Origin: Streptantibioticus_C sp963761325
Lineage (GTDB): Bacteria > Actinomycetota > Actinomycetes > Streptomycetales > Streptomycetaceae
DNA length: 64,000 bases
NCBI GenBank assembly: GCA_963761325.1
Contig: CAVXGZ010000008.1
Coordinates: 1,550,001-1,614,000, forward strand
Reading direction: 5' to 3'
Shown: positions 8,555 to 15,968 of the stretch, in pieces
Layout of the letters: each line of letters opens with the position of its first letter
Position numbering within the stretch: position 1 is the stretch's first letter
Notes under the pieces: generated by a model
What the model saw: the letters and a program-made list of their open reading frames with translations, nothing else
Told to the model about the DNA's origin: nothing
The model's database searches: none
Made by a program: the position numbers and the translations under genes

Positions 8555-9553
8555 TCAGGCGTCCCACAGGGCGCCGAGGGCCAGCAGTTCGTCGCGGTAC
8601 TCGACGCGCTCCTCCCACTCCTCCGGCCAGGCCGGCAGGCCGAGGTGGGCGCCGGCGAAGGCACCGGTCAGGCAGGCGATGGAGTCGGAGTCGCCGGAGG
8701 TGCAGGCGGCCCGGCGCACGGCGGTGACCGGCTCGTCGGGGAAGAGCAGGAAGCACAGCAGGCCGGTCGCCAGCGCCTCCTCCGCGATCCAGCCGGCTCC
8801 GGTGACCCGGCACGGGTCGGCCTCCGGGTCGGGGGCGGCCAGCGCGCGCTCCAGGCGGTCGAGGGCGGCCAGGCAGTCGTCCCAGCCGCGGGAGGCGTAG
8901 ACCGTGGGCGAGGCGTCGTGGGTGAGCCGCCACAGGTCGCCGAGCCAGCGCTCGTGGTAGCGGGTCCGGTTGGCGAGCGCGTAGGCGCGCAGGCCGGCCG
9001 GCAGCTCGTGCGGGTGGGCGCCGCTCTCCAGCAGGTGCACGGCGTGCGCGGTCAGGTCGGCGGCGGCGAGCGCGGTGGGGTGGCCGTGGGTGAGGCCCGC
9101 CTGGAGCTGCGCGGCGCCGGCCCGCTGCTCCTCGTCGAGCCCGGGGACGAGTCCGACCGGGGCGACCCGCATGTTGGCGCCGCAGCCCTTGGAGTCCTTG
9201 CGGCTGGCCTGCTGCCAGGACATGCCGGGGTCGGCCAGCCCGCGGCAGGCGGCCAGGCAGGTGTTGCCCGGCGCCCGGTTGTTGTCCGGCGAGTCGAGCC
9301 AGTCGACGAACTCCGCGCGGATCGCGGCGGCCAGCCGGTCCGGGTCGAGCGGCCCGGCCTGCGCGGCGGTGCGCAGGCCGCGCCCGACGGCGAGGGTCAT
9401 CTGGGTGTCGTCGGTGACGAAGGCGGGCGCCGGCAGTTTCATGCTCCGCCACGGTCCGCACTTCGCCATGATCGACGCGATGTCGTTGAACTCGGTGGGA
9501 AAGCCCAGCGCGTCCCCGATCGCCAGGCCGATCATCGTCCCCGTTGCATGCAT
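8555..9553 (-). CDS. ADP-ribosylglycohydrolase (DraG-like)
   Basis: About 332 residues. DraG-like hydrolases remove ADP-ribose from arginine side chains or related substrates using two metal ions. Metal and ligand motifs are visible: GDALG near the N-terminus, TDDTQM near residue 48, KGCGANMR near 122, and the C-terminal GDSDSIA. All match the active branch of the family. No strong ribosome site precedes the ATG at 9553; the 29-bp gap to the upstream pseudouridine synthase gene contains the palindrome ATCATATGAT. It converges with the DUF952 gene with 4 bp between them. Substrate unknown. Confidence 0.9.
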   Translation of the reverse strand: MHATGTMIGLAIGDALGFPTEFNDIASIMAKCGPWRSMKLPAPAFVTDDTQMTLAVGRGLRTAAQAGPLDPDRLAAAIRAEFVDWLDSPDNNRAPGNTCLAACRGLADPGMSWQQASRKDSKGCGANMRVAPVGLVPGLDEEQRAGAAQLQAGLTHGHPTALAAADLTAHAVHLLESGAHPHELPAGLRAYALANRTRYHERWLGDLWRLTHDASPTVYASRGWDDCLAALDRLERALAAPDPEADPCRVTGAGWIAEEALATGLLCFLLFPDEPVTAVRRAACTSGDSDSIACLTGAFAGAHLGLPAWPEEWEERVEYRDELLALGALWDA

Positions 9554-9582
9554 GGGGAAATCATATGATCAACAACGGACCG

Positions 9583-10650
9583 CTAAAGCCCAACTTCCTG
9601 CATGAGCATGCCCACTTCGGTGTTGGTGAGCCGGCGCAGCCAGCCGGACTTCTGATCGCCCAGCGGGATCGGCCCGAACCGGACGCGGACCAGCTTCTCG
9701 ACCGGGAAACCGGCCTCGGCGAGCATCCGGCGCACGATGTGCTTGCGGCCCTCGTGCAGCGAGACCTCGACCAGGTAGTTCTTGCCGACGTTCTCCACCA
9801 CGCGGAAGTGGTCGGCGCGCGCCCAGCCGTCCTCCAGCTCGATGCCGTTCTTGAGCTGCTTGCCCAGATCGCGCGGGATCGGGCCCTGGATGGCGGCGAC
9901 GTAGGTCTTGATCACGCCGTAGCGGGGGTGGGTGAGGCGGTGGGCCAGCTCACCGTGGTTGGTGAGCAGGATGATGCCCTCGGTCTCGGTGTCCAGCCGG
10001 CCGACGTGGAAGAGCCGGGTCTCCCGGTTGGTCACGTAGTCGCCGAGGCACTGCCGCCCGTCGGGGTCCTCCATGGTGGCGACGACGCCGGCCGGCTTGT
10101 TCAGCGCGAAGAACAGGTACGACTGGGTGGCCACCGTCAGGCCGTCGACCTTGACCTCGTCGTGCTCGGCGTCGACCCGCAGGCCCTGCTCGGTGACGAT
10201 CCGGCCGTTGACCTCGACGCGGCGCTGTTCGATCAGCTCCTCGCAGGCGCGGCGCGAGCCCATGCCGGCCCTGGCCAGCACCTTCTGCAGCCGCTCGCCC
10301 TCCTGCTCGGCGCCCGGGAAGGTCTTGGGCAGGTCGAGCTTGGGCTTGGAGTGCCGGGCGCGGTTGCGCTCCTCGACCTGGGCGTCCAGCTCGCGGGGCC
10401 GTGCCGGGGCCGTCTTGCGCGGCCGGCCCTTGGCGGGGCCGCCCTTGGCCGGGGCGCCCTTGCCGGCCGCCGGCTTGCCGCCCTTGGCGCCGGGCTTGCC
10501 GCCGCCGGTGCCGCCGCCGCTGCTGCCGGTGCCGACGTCGTAGCGGCGCTCCTCGGGGCGGGGGCGTCCGGCGCGCTTGCTGTCGTCGCGCTGGTTGCCC
10601 GCTCCCCGGTAGTTCCGGTTTCCACTGTTGTTGCCGCTACTGCTTCGCAT
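9583..10650 (-). CDS. RsuA/RluB-type ribosomal large-subunit pseudouridine synthase
   Basis: About 355 residues. It isomerises a uridine in rRNA, by family most likely in 23S. A Gly/Lys/Pro-rich disordered arm covers the first 115 residues and resembles the basic tails of other actinobacterial rRNA modifiers. Then come an S4 RNA-binding domain (RLQKVLARAGMGSRRACEEL) and the catalytic domain with GRLDTETEG, where the Asp is the nucleophile. GRKHIVRRM follows near the C-terminus. The ATG overlaps the scpB stop as TGATG, a classic coupled start. The association scpA-scpB-rluB is common in Gram-positive bacteria. Confidence 0.93.
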   Translation of the reverse strand: MRSSSGNNSGNRNYRGAGNQRDDSKRAGRPRPEERRYDVGTGSSGGGTGGGKPGAKGGKPAAGKGAPAKGGPAKGRPRKTAPARPRELDAQVEERNRARHSKPKLDLPKTFPGAEQEGERLQKVLARAGMGSRRACEELIEQRRVEVNGRIVTEQGLRVDAEHDEVKVDGLTVATQSYLFFALNKPAGVVATMEDPDGRQCLGDYVTNRETRLFHVGRLDTETEGIILLTNHGELAHRLTHPRYGVIKTYVAAIQGPIPRDLGKQLKNGIELEDGWARADHFRVVENVGKNYLVEVSLHEGRKHIVRRMLAEAGFPVEKLVRVRFGPIPLGDQKSGWLRRLTNTEVGMLMQEVGL

Positions 10651-11348
10651 CAGGTTTCCGTAGTCGAGTCCGGGTCGAACGACGGAACGCCCTCCAGGGA
10701 GTCCGCCTCGACGGCGTCCGCCTCCGGGAGGAACGGTGCCAGCTCGGGCAGTTCGTCCAGGCCGCGCAGGCCCATCCGCTCCAGGAAGAAGTTCGTCGTC
10801 CGGTACAGGATCGCACCTGTCTCGGGCTCGGACCCAAACTCCTCGACGAGACCGCGCTGCAGCAGGGTCCGCATCACGCCGTCGCAGTTGACCCCGCGCA
10901 CCGCGGAGACCCGTGACCGGCTGACCGGCTGGCGGTACGCGACCACCGCCAGCGTCTCCAGGGCGGCCTGGGTGAGCCGGGCCTGCTGGCCGTCCAGCAC
11001 GAACCGCTCGACGGCCGCGGAGTACTCGGGCCGGGTGTAGAAGCGCCAGCCGCCGGCCACCAGCCGCAGGTCGAAGCCTCGGCGCTGCCGGGCGTAGTCG
11101 TCCGACAGCTCGCGCAGCGCGTCCGCGACCTCGCGGCGGGAGCGCTCCAGTATCTTCGCCAGGTGCTCCTCGGTCGCCGGCTCGTCGACGACCATCAGCA
11201 CCGCCTCCAGGGCGGGCCGCAGCTCCAGCGCGGCGACCGGGGTCGGGCCGGCCGGCTCGTCGTCCGGCTCCTCGGGCCCGGGGAGCGCGGCGGCCCGGGC
11301 CGGGACCAGCGGGGGCTCAGGCTCCCGGGGCGGCGTCGGTTCGGTCAT
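10650..11348 (-). CDS. scpB: Chromosome condensation protein ScpB
   Basis: About 232 residues; forms the SMC-ScpA-ScpB condensin with the kleisin ScpA and promotes chromosome segregation. After a Pro/Glu-rich leader of about 45 residues, two winged-helix domains follow (ALEAVLMVVDEPATEEHLAK and ALETLAVVAYRQPVSRSRV), the second with the conserved Arg-Gly-Val. The ATG at 11348 is chosen for the AAGGA 8 nt upstream; it lies 32 bp inside the end of scpA. The C-terminal tail is acidic. Coupled to the downstream pseudouridine synthase. Confidence 0.94.
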   Translation of the reverse strand: MTEPTPPREPEPPLVPARAAALPGPEEPDDEPAGPTPVAALELRPALEAVLMVVDEPATEEHLAKILERSRREVADALRELSDDYARQRRGFDLRLVAGGWRFYTRPEYSAAVERFVLDGQQARLTQAALETLAVVAYRQPVSRSRVSAVRGVNCDGVMRTLLQRGLVEEFGSEPETGAILYRTTNFFLERMGLRGLDELPELAPFLPEADAVEADSLEGVPSFDPDSTTET

Positions 11349-12267
11349 CGTCGGCGTCCTTCCTGCCGGGCCGGCCGGCCGTCTCCTGGTCGAACTCGTC
11401 GGTGACCCGGGGCGCCGGGTCGTCCTCGTCGCCACCGGTCCACCGGACGGTGAGCGGGCCGAGCGCCTCGTCCTGGTCGAGGGCGACCGCCCGCTCCCGG
11501 TACAGCTCCAGCAGGGCGAGGAAGCGGGCGACCACGGTGAGGGTGTCGGCGGCGTCGGCGGTCAGGTCGGCGAACGTGGCGTCGCCGGTCGCGCGCAGCA
11601 GCCCGATGACGATCCGCGCCTGCTCGCGCACGCTGACCAGCGGCGCGTGGATGTGCTCCACGTAGACCTGCGGGCGCGGCTTGGGCTGCATCGCCTTGAC
11701 CGCGAGCCGGGCGAACCCCTCGGGGCCGATGCTGATGACCACCTCGGGCAGCAGGTCGGCGTGGTGCGGCTCCAGCCCGACGGTGCGCGGGTGGTGCAGC
11801 GCCTCGGCCTCCAGCCGGGCGGCCAGGATCGCGGCGATCCGCTTGTACGCCCGGTACTGCAGCAGCCGGGCGAACAGCAGGTCGCGCGCCTCCAGCAGCG
11901 CGAGGTCCTCCTCGTCCTCGACCTCGGCGGCCGGCAGCAGGCGGGCCGCCTTCAGGTCGAGCAGCGTGGCGGCGACCACCAGGAACTCGGTGGCCTGGTC
12001 GAGGTCCCAGTCCGGGCCCATGGCGTGGATGTGCGCGATGAACTCGTCGGTGACCTTGGAGAGCGAGACCTCGGTGACGTCCAGCTTGTGCTTGGAGATC
12101 AGTTGCAGCAGCAGGTCGAACGGGCCCTCGAAGTTCTTCAGCCGGACGGTGAACCGCCCGTCGTCCGCGACCGGTTGGGCCCCCTCGGGCGCCACGTCCC
12201 CCTGCGCCGCGGCCGGTTCGGCGGACGCGACCGGCTCCGCGGGAGCGGGGGGTGCGGGGGGTTCCAC
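11317..12267 (-). CDS. scpA: Kleisin ScpA (intact frame; N-terminus probably frameshifted)
   Basis: The intact frame covers 316 codons of the condensin kleisin. The N-terminal domain (RFTVRLKNFEGPFDLLLQLI) binds the SMC neck, the helical middle contains LDQATEFLVVAATLLDLKA, and a C-terminal winged helix (TLTVVARFLALLELYRE) binds the SMC head. The only usable start in this frame is a GTG at 12267 with no ribosome site. Upstream, however, the same frame keeps coding-like Val/Glu/Pro/Ala sequence for another 115 bp. A different frame starts at the ATG at 12484 with a leader typical of streptomycete ScpA. Removing one G near 12382-12384 joins the two, giving about 388 residues. Either scpA is frameshifted or the base is an error. 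Confidence 0.9.
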   Translation of the reverse strand: MEPPAPPAPAEPVASAEPAAAQGDVAPEGAQPVADDGRFTVRLKNFEGPFDLLLQLISKHKLDVTEVSLSKVTDEFIAHIHAMGPDWDLDQATEFLVVAATLLDLKAARLLPAAEVEDEEDLALLEARDLLFARLLQYRAYKRIAAILAARLEAEALHHPRTVGLEPHHADLLPEVVISIGPEGFARLAVKAMQPKPRPQVYVEHIHAPLVSVREQARIVIGLLRATGDATFADLTADAADTLTVVARFLALLELYRERAVALDQDEALGPLTVRWTGGDEDDPAPRVTDEFDQETAGRPGRKDADDDRTDAAPGA

Positions 12268-12484
12268 CGGCTGGACGGCGTCGGCGGGTTCGACGTGTCC
12301 GACGGCGTCCGCGGGTTCGGCGGCGTCGGGTTCGACAGCCCCGACGGGGTCGACGACTTCGACGACGTCGGCGGGTTCGGCGGGCCGACGGCGGCGCTGC
12401 GGGCTCCGCGACGGCCGCGGCCTGCGACACGCCGCGGCCCAGCGGGCGGCGGCGGTGGGTCGGCCGGTCGTCGGAGGTGGTCAT
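12268..12484 (-). pseudogene. scpA: Probable true 5' end of scpA, partly in another frame
   Basis: The ATG at 12484 starts MTTSDDRPTHRRRPLGRG, the kind of short basic leader expected for ScpA. That frame reads AEPAAPPSA and then degenerates into Arg-rich sequence. Dropping one base at the GGG of 12382-12384 continues instead as AEPADVVEVVDPVGAVEPD and runs without a stop into the intact scpA frame. The protein-like composition on both sides of the junction argues for a single-base insertion (or two missing bases). Confidence 0.7.
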
Positions 12485-12505
12485 CCCGGGCAGATTACCG
12501 CGCAC

Positions 12506-12522
12506 CACCCCCAACGGGGGTG
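12506..12522 (-). terminator. Short hairpin between parA-partner gene and scpA
   Basis: CACCCCC/GGGGGTG with a 3-base loop lies between the stop at 12549 and the scpA ATG at 12484. It could end the parA transcript or attenuate read-through into scpA. Confidence 0.4.
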
Positions 12523-12548
12523 ATCATGACCCGCGATCCGGCGGCCGG

Positions 12549-13181
12549 TCAGCGGCCGCGCAGCCGGCGGACCAGGATGCTCGCGTCGCCGCGCGATTCG
12601 AGGTCGGCGAGGACCACGGCGACCGCCTCGCGGACGATGCGCCCCCGGTCGACCGCGAGTCCGTGTTCGCCGCGCAGCACGAGCCGGGCGTGCTCGAGGT
12701 CCATCAACTCCTCGGCGGAGACGTAGACCGTGATCTTCTCGTCGTGCCGTTCCCGGCCGCTGGGGCGGCGGTTGGGGGCGACGCGGCGCTCGCGGCGGCG
12801 CGGCGGTTCGCCGAGGTCCTGGGGAGGTCTGCGCTGCGCGGGCGCCACCGACGCCTGGTTGTCCTGGCCGGCCGGGCGGGCGTGTTCGGCGCCGGAGGGC
12901 GGGGCGTCGGCGCGGGACGGCTGGAGGCCGGTGCGGGCGGTGGGGCGGGCGGTGTCGGCGGATCCGGCCGGCTGGTCGGAGCCGTCGCGGGCCGGTTCGG
13001 GCCCGGCGTCCTCGGCCGGGTCGTCGCCGGCGCCGGGCTCGCTCGCGGGGTGCGGGACCGGACGGAGCCGTTCGGAGACCTGGGGAGCCGTTTCCGCGCC
13101 GGAGTGCTGCCGGGGGCTGGACGACTGCAGGGCCATCCCACCGGTGGTGCGGAACAGTTCGTCGGCTCCGGGCAGACTCAC
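12549..13181 (-). CDS. ParA-linked protein with ribbon-helix-helix-like C-terminus
   Basis: About 210 residues. The N-terminus (SLPGADELFRTTGGMALQ) looks like a conserved docking peptide. Residues 25-135 are Pro/Ala/Arg-rich and disordered. The last 65 residues (starting HDEKITVYVSAEEL) give a strand followed by two helices, the layout of a ribbon-helix-helix DNA-binding domain. The GTG at 13181 overlaps the parA stop as GTGA; a GTG at 13193 has a better-spaced GGGAGG and is the alternative. The close coupling suggests it is the DNA-binding partner of the ParA ATPase in place of ParB. That role is an inference; no ParB motif is present. Confidence 0.75.
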   Translation of the reverse strand: MSLPGADELFRTTGGMALQSSSPRQHSGAETAPQVSERLRPVPHPASEPGAGDDPAEDAGPEPARDGSDQPAGSADTARPTARTGLQPSRADAPPSGAEHARPAGQDNQASVAPAQRRPPQDLGEPPRRRERRVAPNRRPSGRERHDEKITVYVSAEELMDLEHARLVLRGEHGLAVDRGRIVREAVAVVLADLESRGDASILVRRLRGR

Positions 13182-14287
13182 TCGGCGTGGCACCGGGCGA
13201 GCACCTCCCTGGCGAGTTGCCGGTACGCCGCCGCGCCCACGGAGTTGGAGGCGTAGGTGGTGATCGGCTCACCGGCCACCGTGGTCTCGGGGAAGCGGAC
13301 CGTGCGGCCGATGACGGTGTGGTAGACGTGGTCGTCGAAGGCTTCCACCACGCGGGCCAGAACTTCCCTGCTGTGCACGGTGCGTGAGTCGTACATCGTG
13401 GCCAGGATGCCGTCGAGCCGCAGTTCGGGGTTGAGGCGCTCGCGGACCTTCTCGATGGTCTCGGTCAGCAGGGCGACACCGCGCAGCGCGAAGAACTCGC
13501 ACTCCAGCGGCACGATCACCCGGTGCGCGGCGGTGAGCGCGTTGACGGTCAGCAGGCCGAGCGAGGGCTGGCAGTCGATGATGATGTAGTCGTAGTCGGC
13601 CATCAGCGGCTTGAGGGCGCGCTGCAGTGTCGACTCGCGGGCCACCTCGCTGACCAACTGGACTTCCGCCGCCGACAAGTCGATATTGCTGGGCAGCAGG
13701 TCCATCCCGGGCACCGCGGTCTTCAGCAGCACCTCGTCGGCGGCCATCCCCCGCTCCATGAGCAGGTTGTAGACCGTCAGGTCCAACTCCATGGGGTTGA
13801 CGCCCAGTCCGACCGACAGGGCGCCCTGCGGGTCGAAGTCGACGAGCAGCACCCGGCGGCCGTACTCGGCCAGCGCGGCACCCAGGTTGATGGTGGACGT
13901 GGTCTTGCCGACGCCGCCCTTCTGGTTGCACATGGCGACGATCTGCGCGGGACCGTGGTCGGCGACCGGTCCCGGGATCGGGAAGTAGGGCAGCGGGCGG
14001 CCGGTCGGGCCCACCCGCTCGCGGCGCTGCCGGGCCGCGTCGGGGGCCAGGGTGGCCGCGTACTCCGGATCGGGTTCGTACTCCGCGTCCGGGTCGTAGA
14101 ACTGGCCGTCGGGCAGATCGTCGTCAAAGGACGCGTAGGGGCCGCCCGACCCGTCGCCGGGGCCCTCCGCCCTGCGCGCCTCGAAGGTGCGTACCGCCAC
14201 GGAACCGACCTCGATCCCCCCGGAACCCGGGCCCTGACCGGCCGTTCCTGGTTGACCACCCCCGGGAGCAAATGTCGACTCATTCAC
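13178..14287 (-). CDS. ParA-family ATPase
   Basis: About 369 residues. ParA/Soj ATPases bind DNA nonspecifically and position chromosomes, plasmids or protein complexes. The first 110 residues are a disordered Gly/Pro/Asp-rich arm. The deviant Walker A KGGVGKTT follows near residue 123, then DFDPQG (Walker A'), and DCQPSLG (Walker B). The start is GTG at 14287, with AAGGAGG 11 nt upstream. It is coupled to a ribbon-helix-helix-like protein rather than ParB and sits directly before scpA-scpB, so it is probably not the main chromosomal parAB pair but a second ParA linked to condensin genes. Confidence 0.93.
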   Translation of the reverse strand: MNESTFAPGGGQPGTAGQGPGSGGIEVGSVAVRTFEARRAEGPGDGSGGPYASFDDDLPDGQFYDPDAEYEPDPEYAATLAPDAARQRRERVGPTGRPLPYFPIPGPVADHGPAQIVAMCNQKGGVGKTTSTINLGAALAEYGRRVLLVDFDPQGALSVGLGVNPMELDLTVYNLLMERGMAADEVLLKTAVPGMDLLPSNIDLSAAEVQLVSEVARESTLQRALKPLMADYDYIIIDCQPSLGLLTVNALTAAHRVIVPLECEFFALRGVALLTETIEKVRERLNPELRLDGILATMYDSRTVHSREVLARVVEAFDDHVYHTVIGRTVRFPETTVAGEPITTYASNSVGAAAYRQLAREVLARCHAE

Positions 14288-14581
14288 AAGTCGTCTTACC
14301 TCCTTGGTGACCAGGAAATTTCTAGACAGGTCAGCGTGACACCATGCCGACGTTTGGCGACTCTATGGCGTGTCGGCGGCTCTCAGCAACACAATCCGCC
14401 GGACTAGCCCCGATGTGTCGGCAACCCAACACCCGGCTGTCAAGGGCGCACACACCGCGCACACGAGGGCCGGTGACGGACCGAATCGTCGAATCGGTCA
14501 TGTTCAGGGCTGATTGACAGCGGTTGCAGCCCGTTGCTGCCGGTTGACGACCGCAGCCGGCAGCCGGTCGCGGACGTGGAA

Positions 14582-14612
14582 CGGCCGGGTCCTGGAGCCC
14601 AAGACCCGGCCG
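14582..14612 (-). terminator. Hairpin downstream of ald
   Basis: CGGCCGGGTC/GACCCGGCCG, a 10-bp stem with an 11-base loop, 32 bp after the ald stop. One arm ends inside the 14-mer repeat at 14611. The surrounding 14288-14644 gap (357 bp) also holds the parA promoter and several GTTGAC motifs (14541 and three between 14613 and 14638). Confidence 0.6.
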
Positions 14613-14624
14613 GTTGACCCAAGT
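14611..14624. repeat. 14-bp repeat CGGTTGACCCAAGT, copy downstream of ald
   Basis: Identical to 15854-15867, in the same orientation. It lies in the ald 3' untranslated region, just before the terminator hairpin on the minus strand. Two more GTTGAC motifs follow within 20 bp. Confidence 0.8.
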
Positions 14625-14644
14625 TGACGGCGTGTTGACGCCGG

Positions 14645-15760
14645 TCAGCCGAGCAGCGTGTTCAGTTCGACACCCGGCAGGCCGTGCGCCTCGGCGACCG
14701 ACGCGTAGACGACCTGTCCCTCATGGGTGTTGAGCCCCTTGGCGAGCGCGGCGTCGCGGCGCAGCGCCTCGCGCCAGCCGCGGTTGGCCAGCTCGACGAT
14801 GTACGGCAGCGTCGCGTTGGTCAGCGCGCGGGTGGAGGTGTTGGGCACCGAACCCGGCATGTTGGCCACGCAGTAGAAGACCGAGTCGTGCACCGTGAAG
14901 GTCGGCTCGGCGTGCGTGGTGGGACGGGAGTCCTCGAAGCAGCCGCCCTGGTCGATCGCGATGTCGACCAGCACCGAGCCGGGCTTCATCCGGGAGACCA
15001 GCTCGTTGGTGACCAGCTTGGGGGCCTTGGCGCCGGGGATGAGCACCGCGCCGATCACCAGGTCGGCCTCCAGGACCGCCCGCTCCAGCTCGAAGGCGTT
15101 GGAGACGATGGTGGAGACCTTGGTGCCGAAGACCTTGTCGGCCTCGCGCAGCTTGTTGATGTCCTTGTCGAGCAGCGTGACGTGGAAGCCCATGCCGACC
15201 GCGATCTGGGCGGCGCTCCAGCCGGAGACGCCGGCGCCGATGACGACCGCCTTGCCGGGCTGCACGCCGGGCACGCCGCCGGGCAGCACGCCGCGGCCGC
15301 CGGCCGAGCGCATCAGGTGGTACGCGCCGACCTGCGGGGCGAGCCGGCCGGCCACCTCGGACATCGGGGCGAGCAGCGGCAGTTGGCGGCCGGCGGTCTC
15401 CACCGTCTCGTAGGCGATGGCGGTGGTGCCGGAGCCGAGCAGCGCGTCGGTGCACTCGCGGGAGGCGGCCAGGTGGAGGTAGGTGAAGAGGGTCTGGCCC
15501 TTGCGCAGCCGGTGGTACTCCTCCGCGATCGGCTCCTTGACCTTCAGCAGCAGCTCCGCGGTGGCCCACACCTCGTCGGCGGTGTCCAGGATGGCGGCGC
15601 CGGCGTCGGTGTACTCCTCGTCCGTGATCGAGGAGCCGAGCCCCGCGCCGCGCTCGACGACGACCTCGTGGCCGTTGCGCACCAGCTCGTGCACGCCGGC
15701 CGGGGTGATGGCGACCCGGAACTCGTTGTTCTTTACCTCGCGGGGGATGCCGACCTTCAC
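14645..15760 (-). CDS. ald: Alanine dehydrogenase
   Basis: A 371-residue NAD-dependent enzyme interconverting alanine with pyruvate and ammonia. It starts KVGIPREVKNNEFRVAITP, the family's N-terminal signature containing the substrate-binding Arg. Later come KVKEP with the catalytic Lys, the Rossmann motif VVIGAGVSGWSAAQIA, and the His of the loop THPE-like segment (here TYLHLAAS). The GTG at 15760 gives the usual 371 residues and has AAGGA 11 nt upstream; longer in-frame extensions to 15865 would start inside the promoter. Monocistronic, with its own promoter and terminator and a 14-mer repeat at each end. Confidence 0.96.
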   Translation of the reverse strand: MKVGIPREVKNNEFRVAITPAGVHELVRNGHEVVVERGAGLGSSITDEEYTDAGAAILDTADEVWATAELLLKVKEPIAEEYHRLRKGQTLFTYLHLAASRECTDALLGSGTTAIAYETVETAGRQLPLLAPMSEVAGRLAPQVGAYHLMRSAGGRGVLPGGVPGVQPGKAVVIGAGVSGWSAAQIAVGMGFHVTLLDKDINKLREADKVFGTKVSTIVSNAFELERAVLEADLVIGAVLIPGAKAPKLVTNELVSRMKPGSVLVDIAIDQGGCFEDSRPTTHAEPTFTVHDSVFYCVANMPGSVPNTSTRALTNATLPYIVELANRGWREALRRDAALAKGLNTHEGQVVYASVAEAHGLPGVELNTLLG

Positions 15761-15853
15761 GTCGATCACGGTCCTTGGATGAGAGAGGAGATATCGAGGG
15801 TTGTCAGGACAGATCCGTGAAAGACGGCCCACGTCCGACCGCCGCGTCACGCG

Positions 15854-15867
15854 CGGTTGACCCAAGT
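15854..15867. repeat. 14-bp repeat CGGTTGACCCAAGT, copy in ald promoter
   Basis: Identical to 14611-14624. On the minus strand it begins in the last three bases of the predicted -10 and covers the likely transcription start, a position suited to a repressor. Confidence 0.8.
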
Positions 15868-15892
15868 GTAATGAAGGAAGACGCGCTGTCCA
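15865..15892 (-). promoter_or_regulatory. Predicted ald promoter
   Basis: On the minus strand, TGGACA (15892-15887) and TACACT (15870-15865) are separated by 16 bp, close to the vegetative -35/-10 consensus. The GTG of ald lies about 105 bp downstream. Confidence 0.6.
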
Positions 15893-15968
15893 GCCTTACA
15901 ATGTGACTAATTACTGTCAGCCTGCTGCCAGATTCGTAGGCCGGACCCCACCGGGAGTGCGCCTTCGG

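Noticed and set aside
9560..9569. ATCATATGAT palindrome as an operator
   Set aside because: Ten bases are short; kept only as a note because it lies in a 29-bp gap between co-directional genes.
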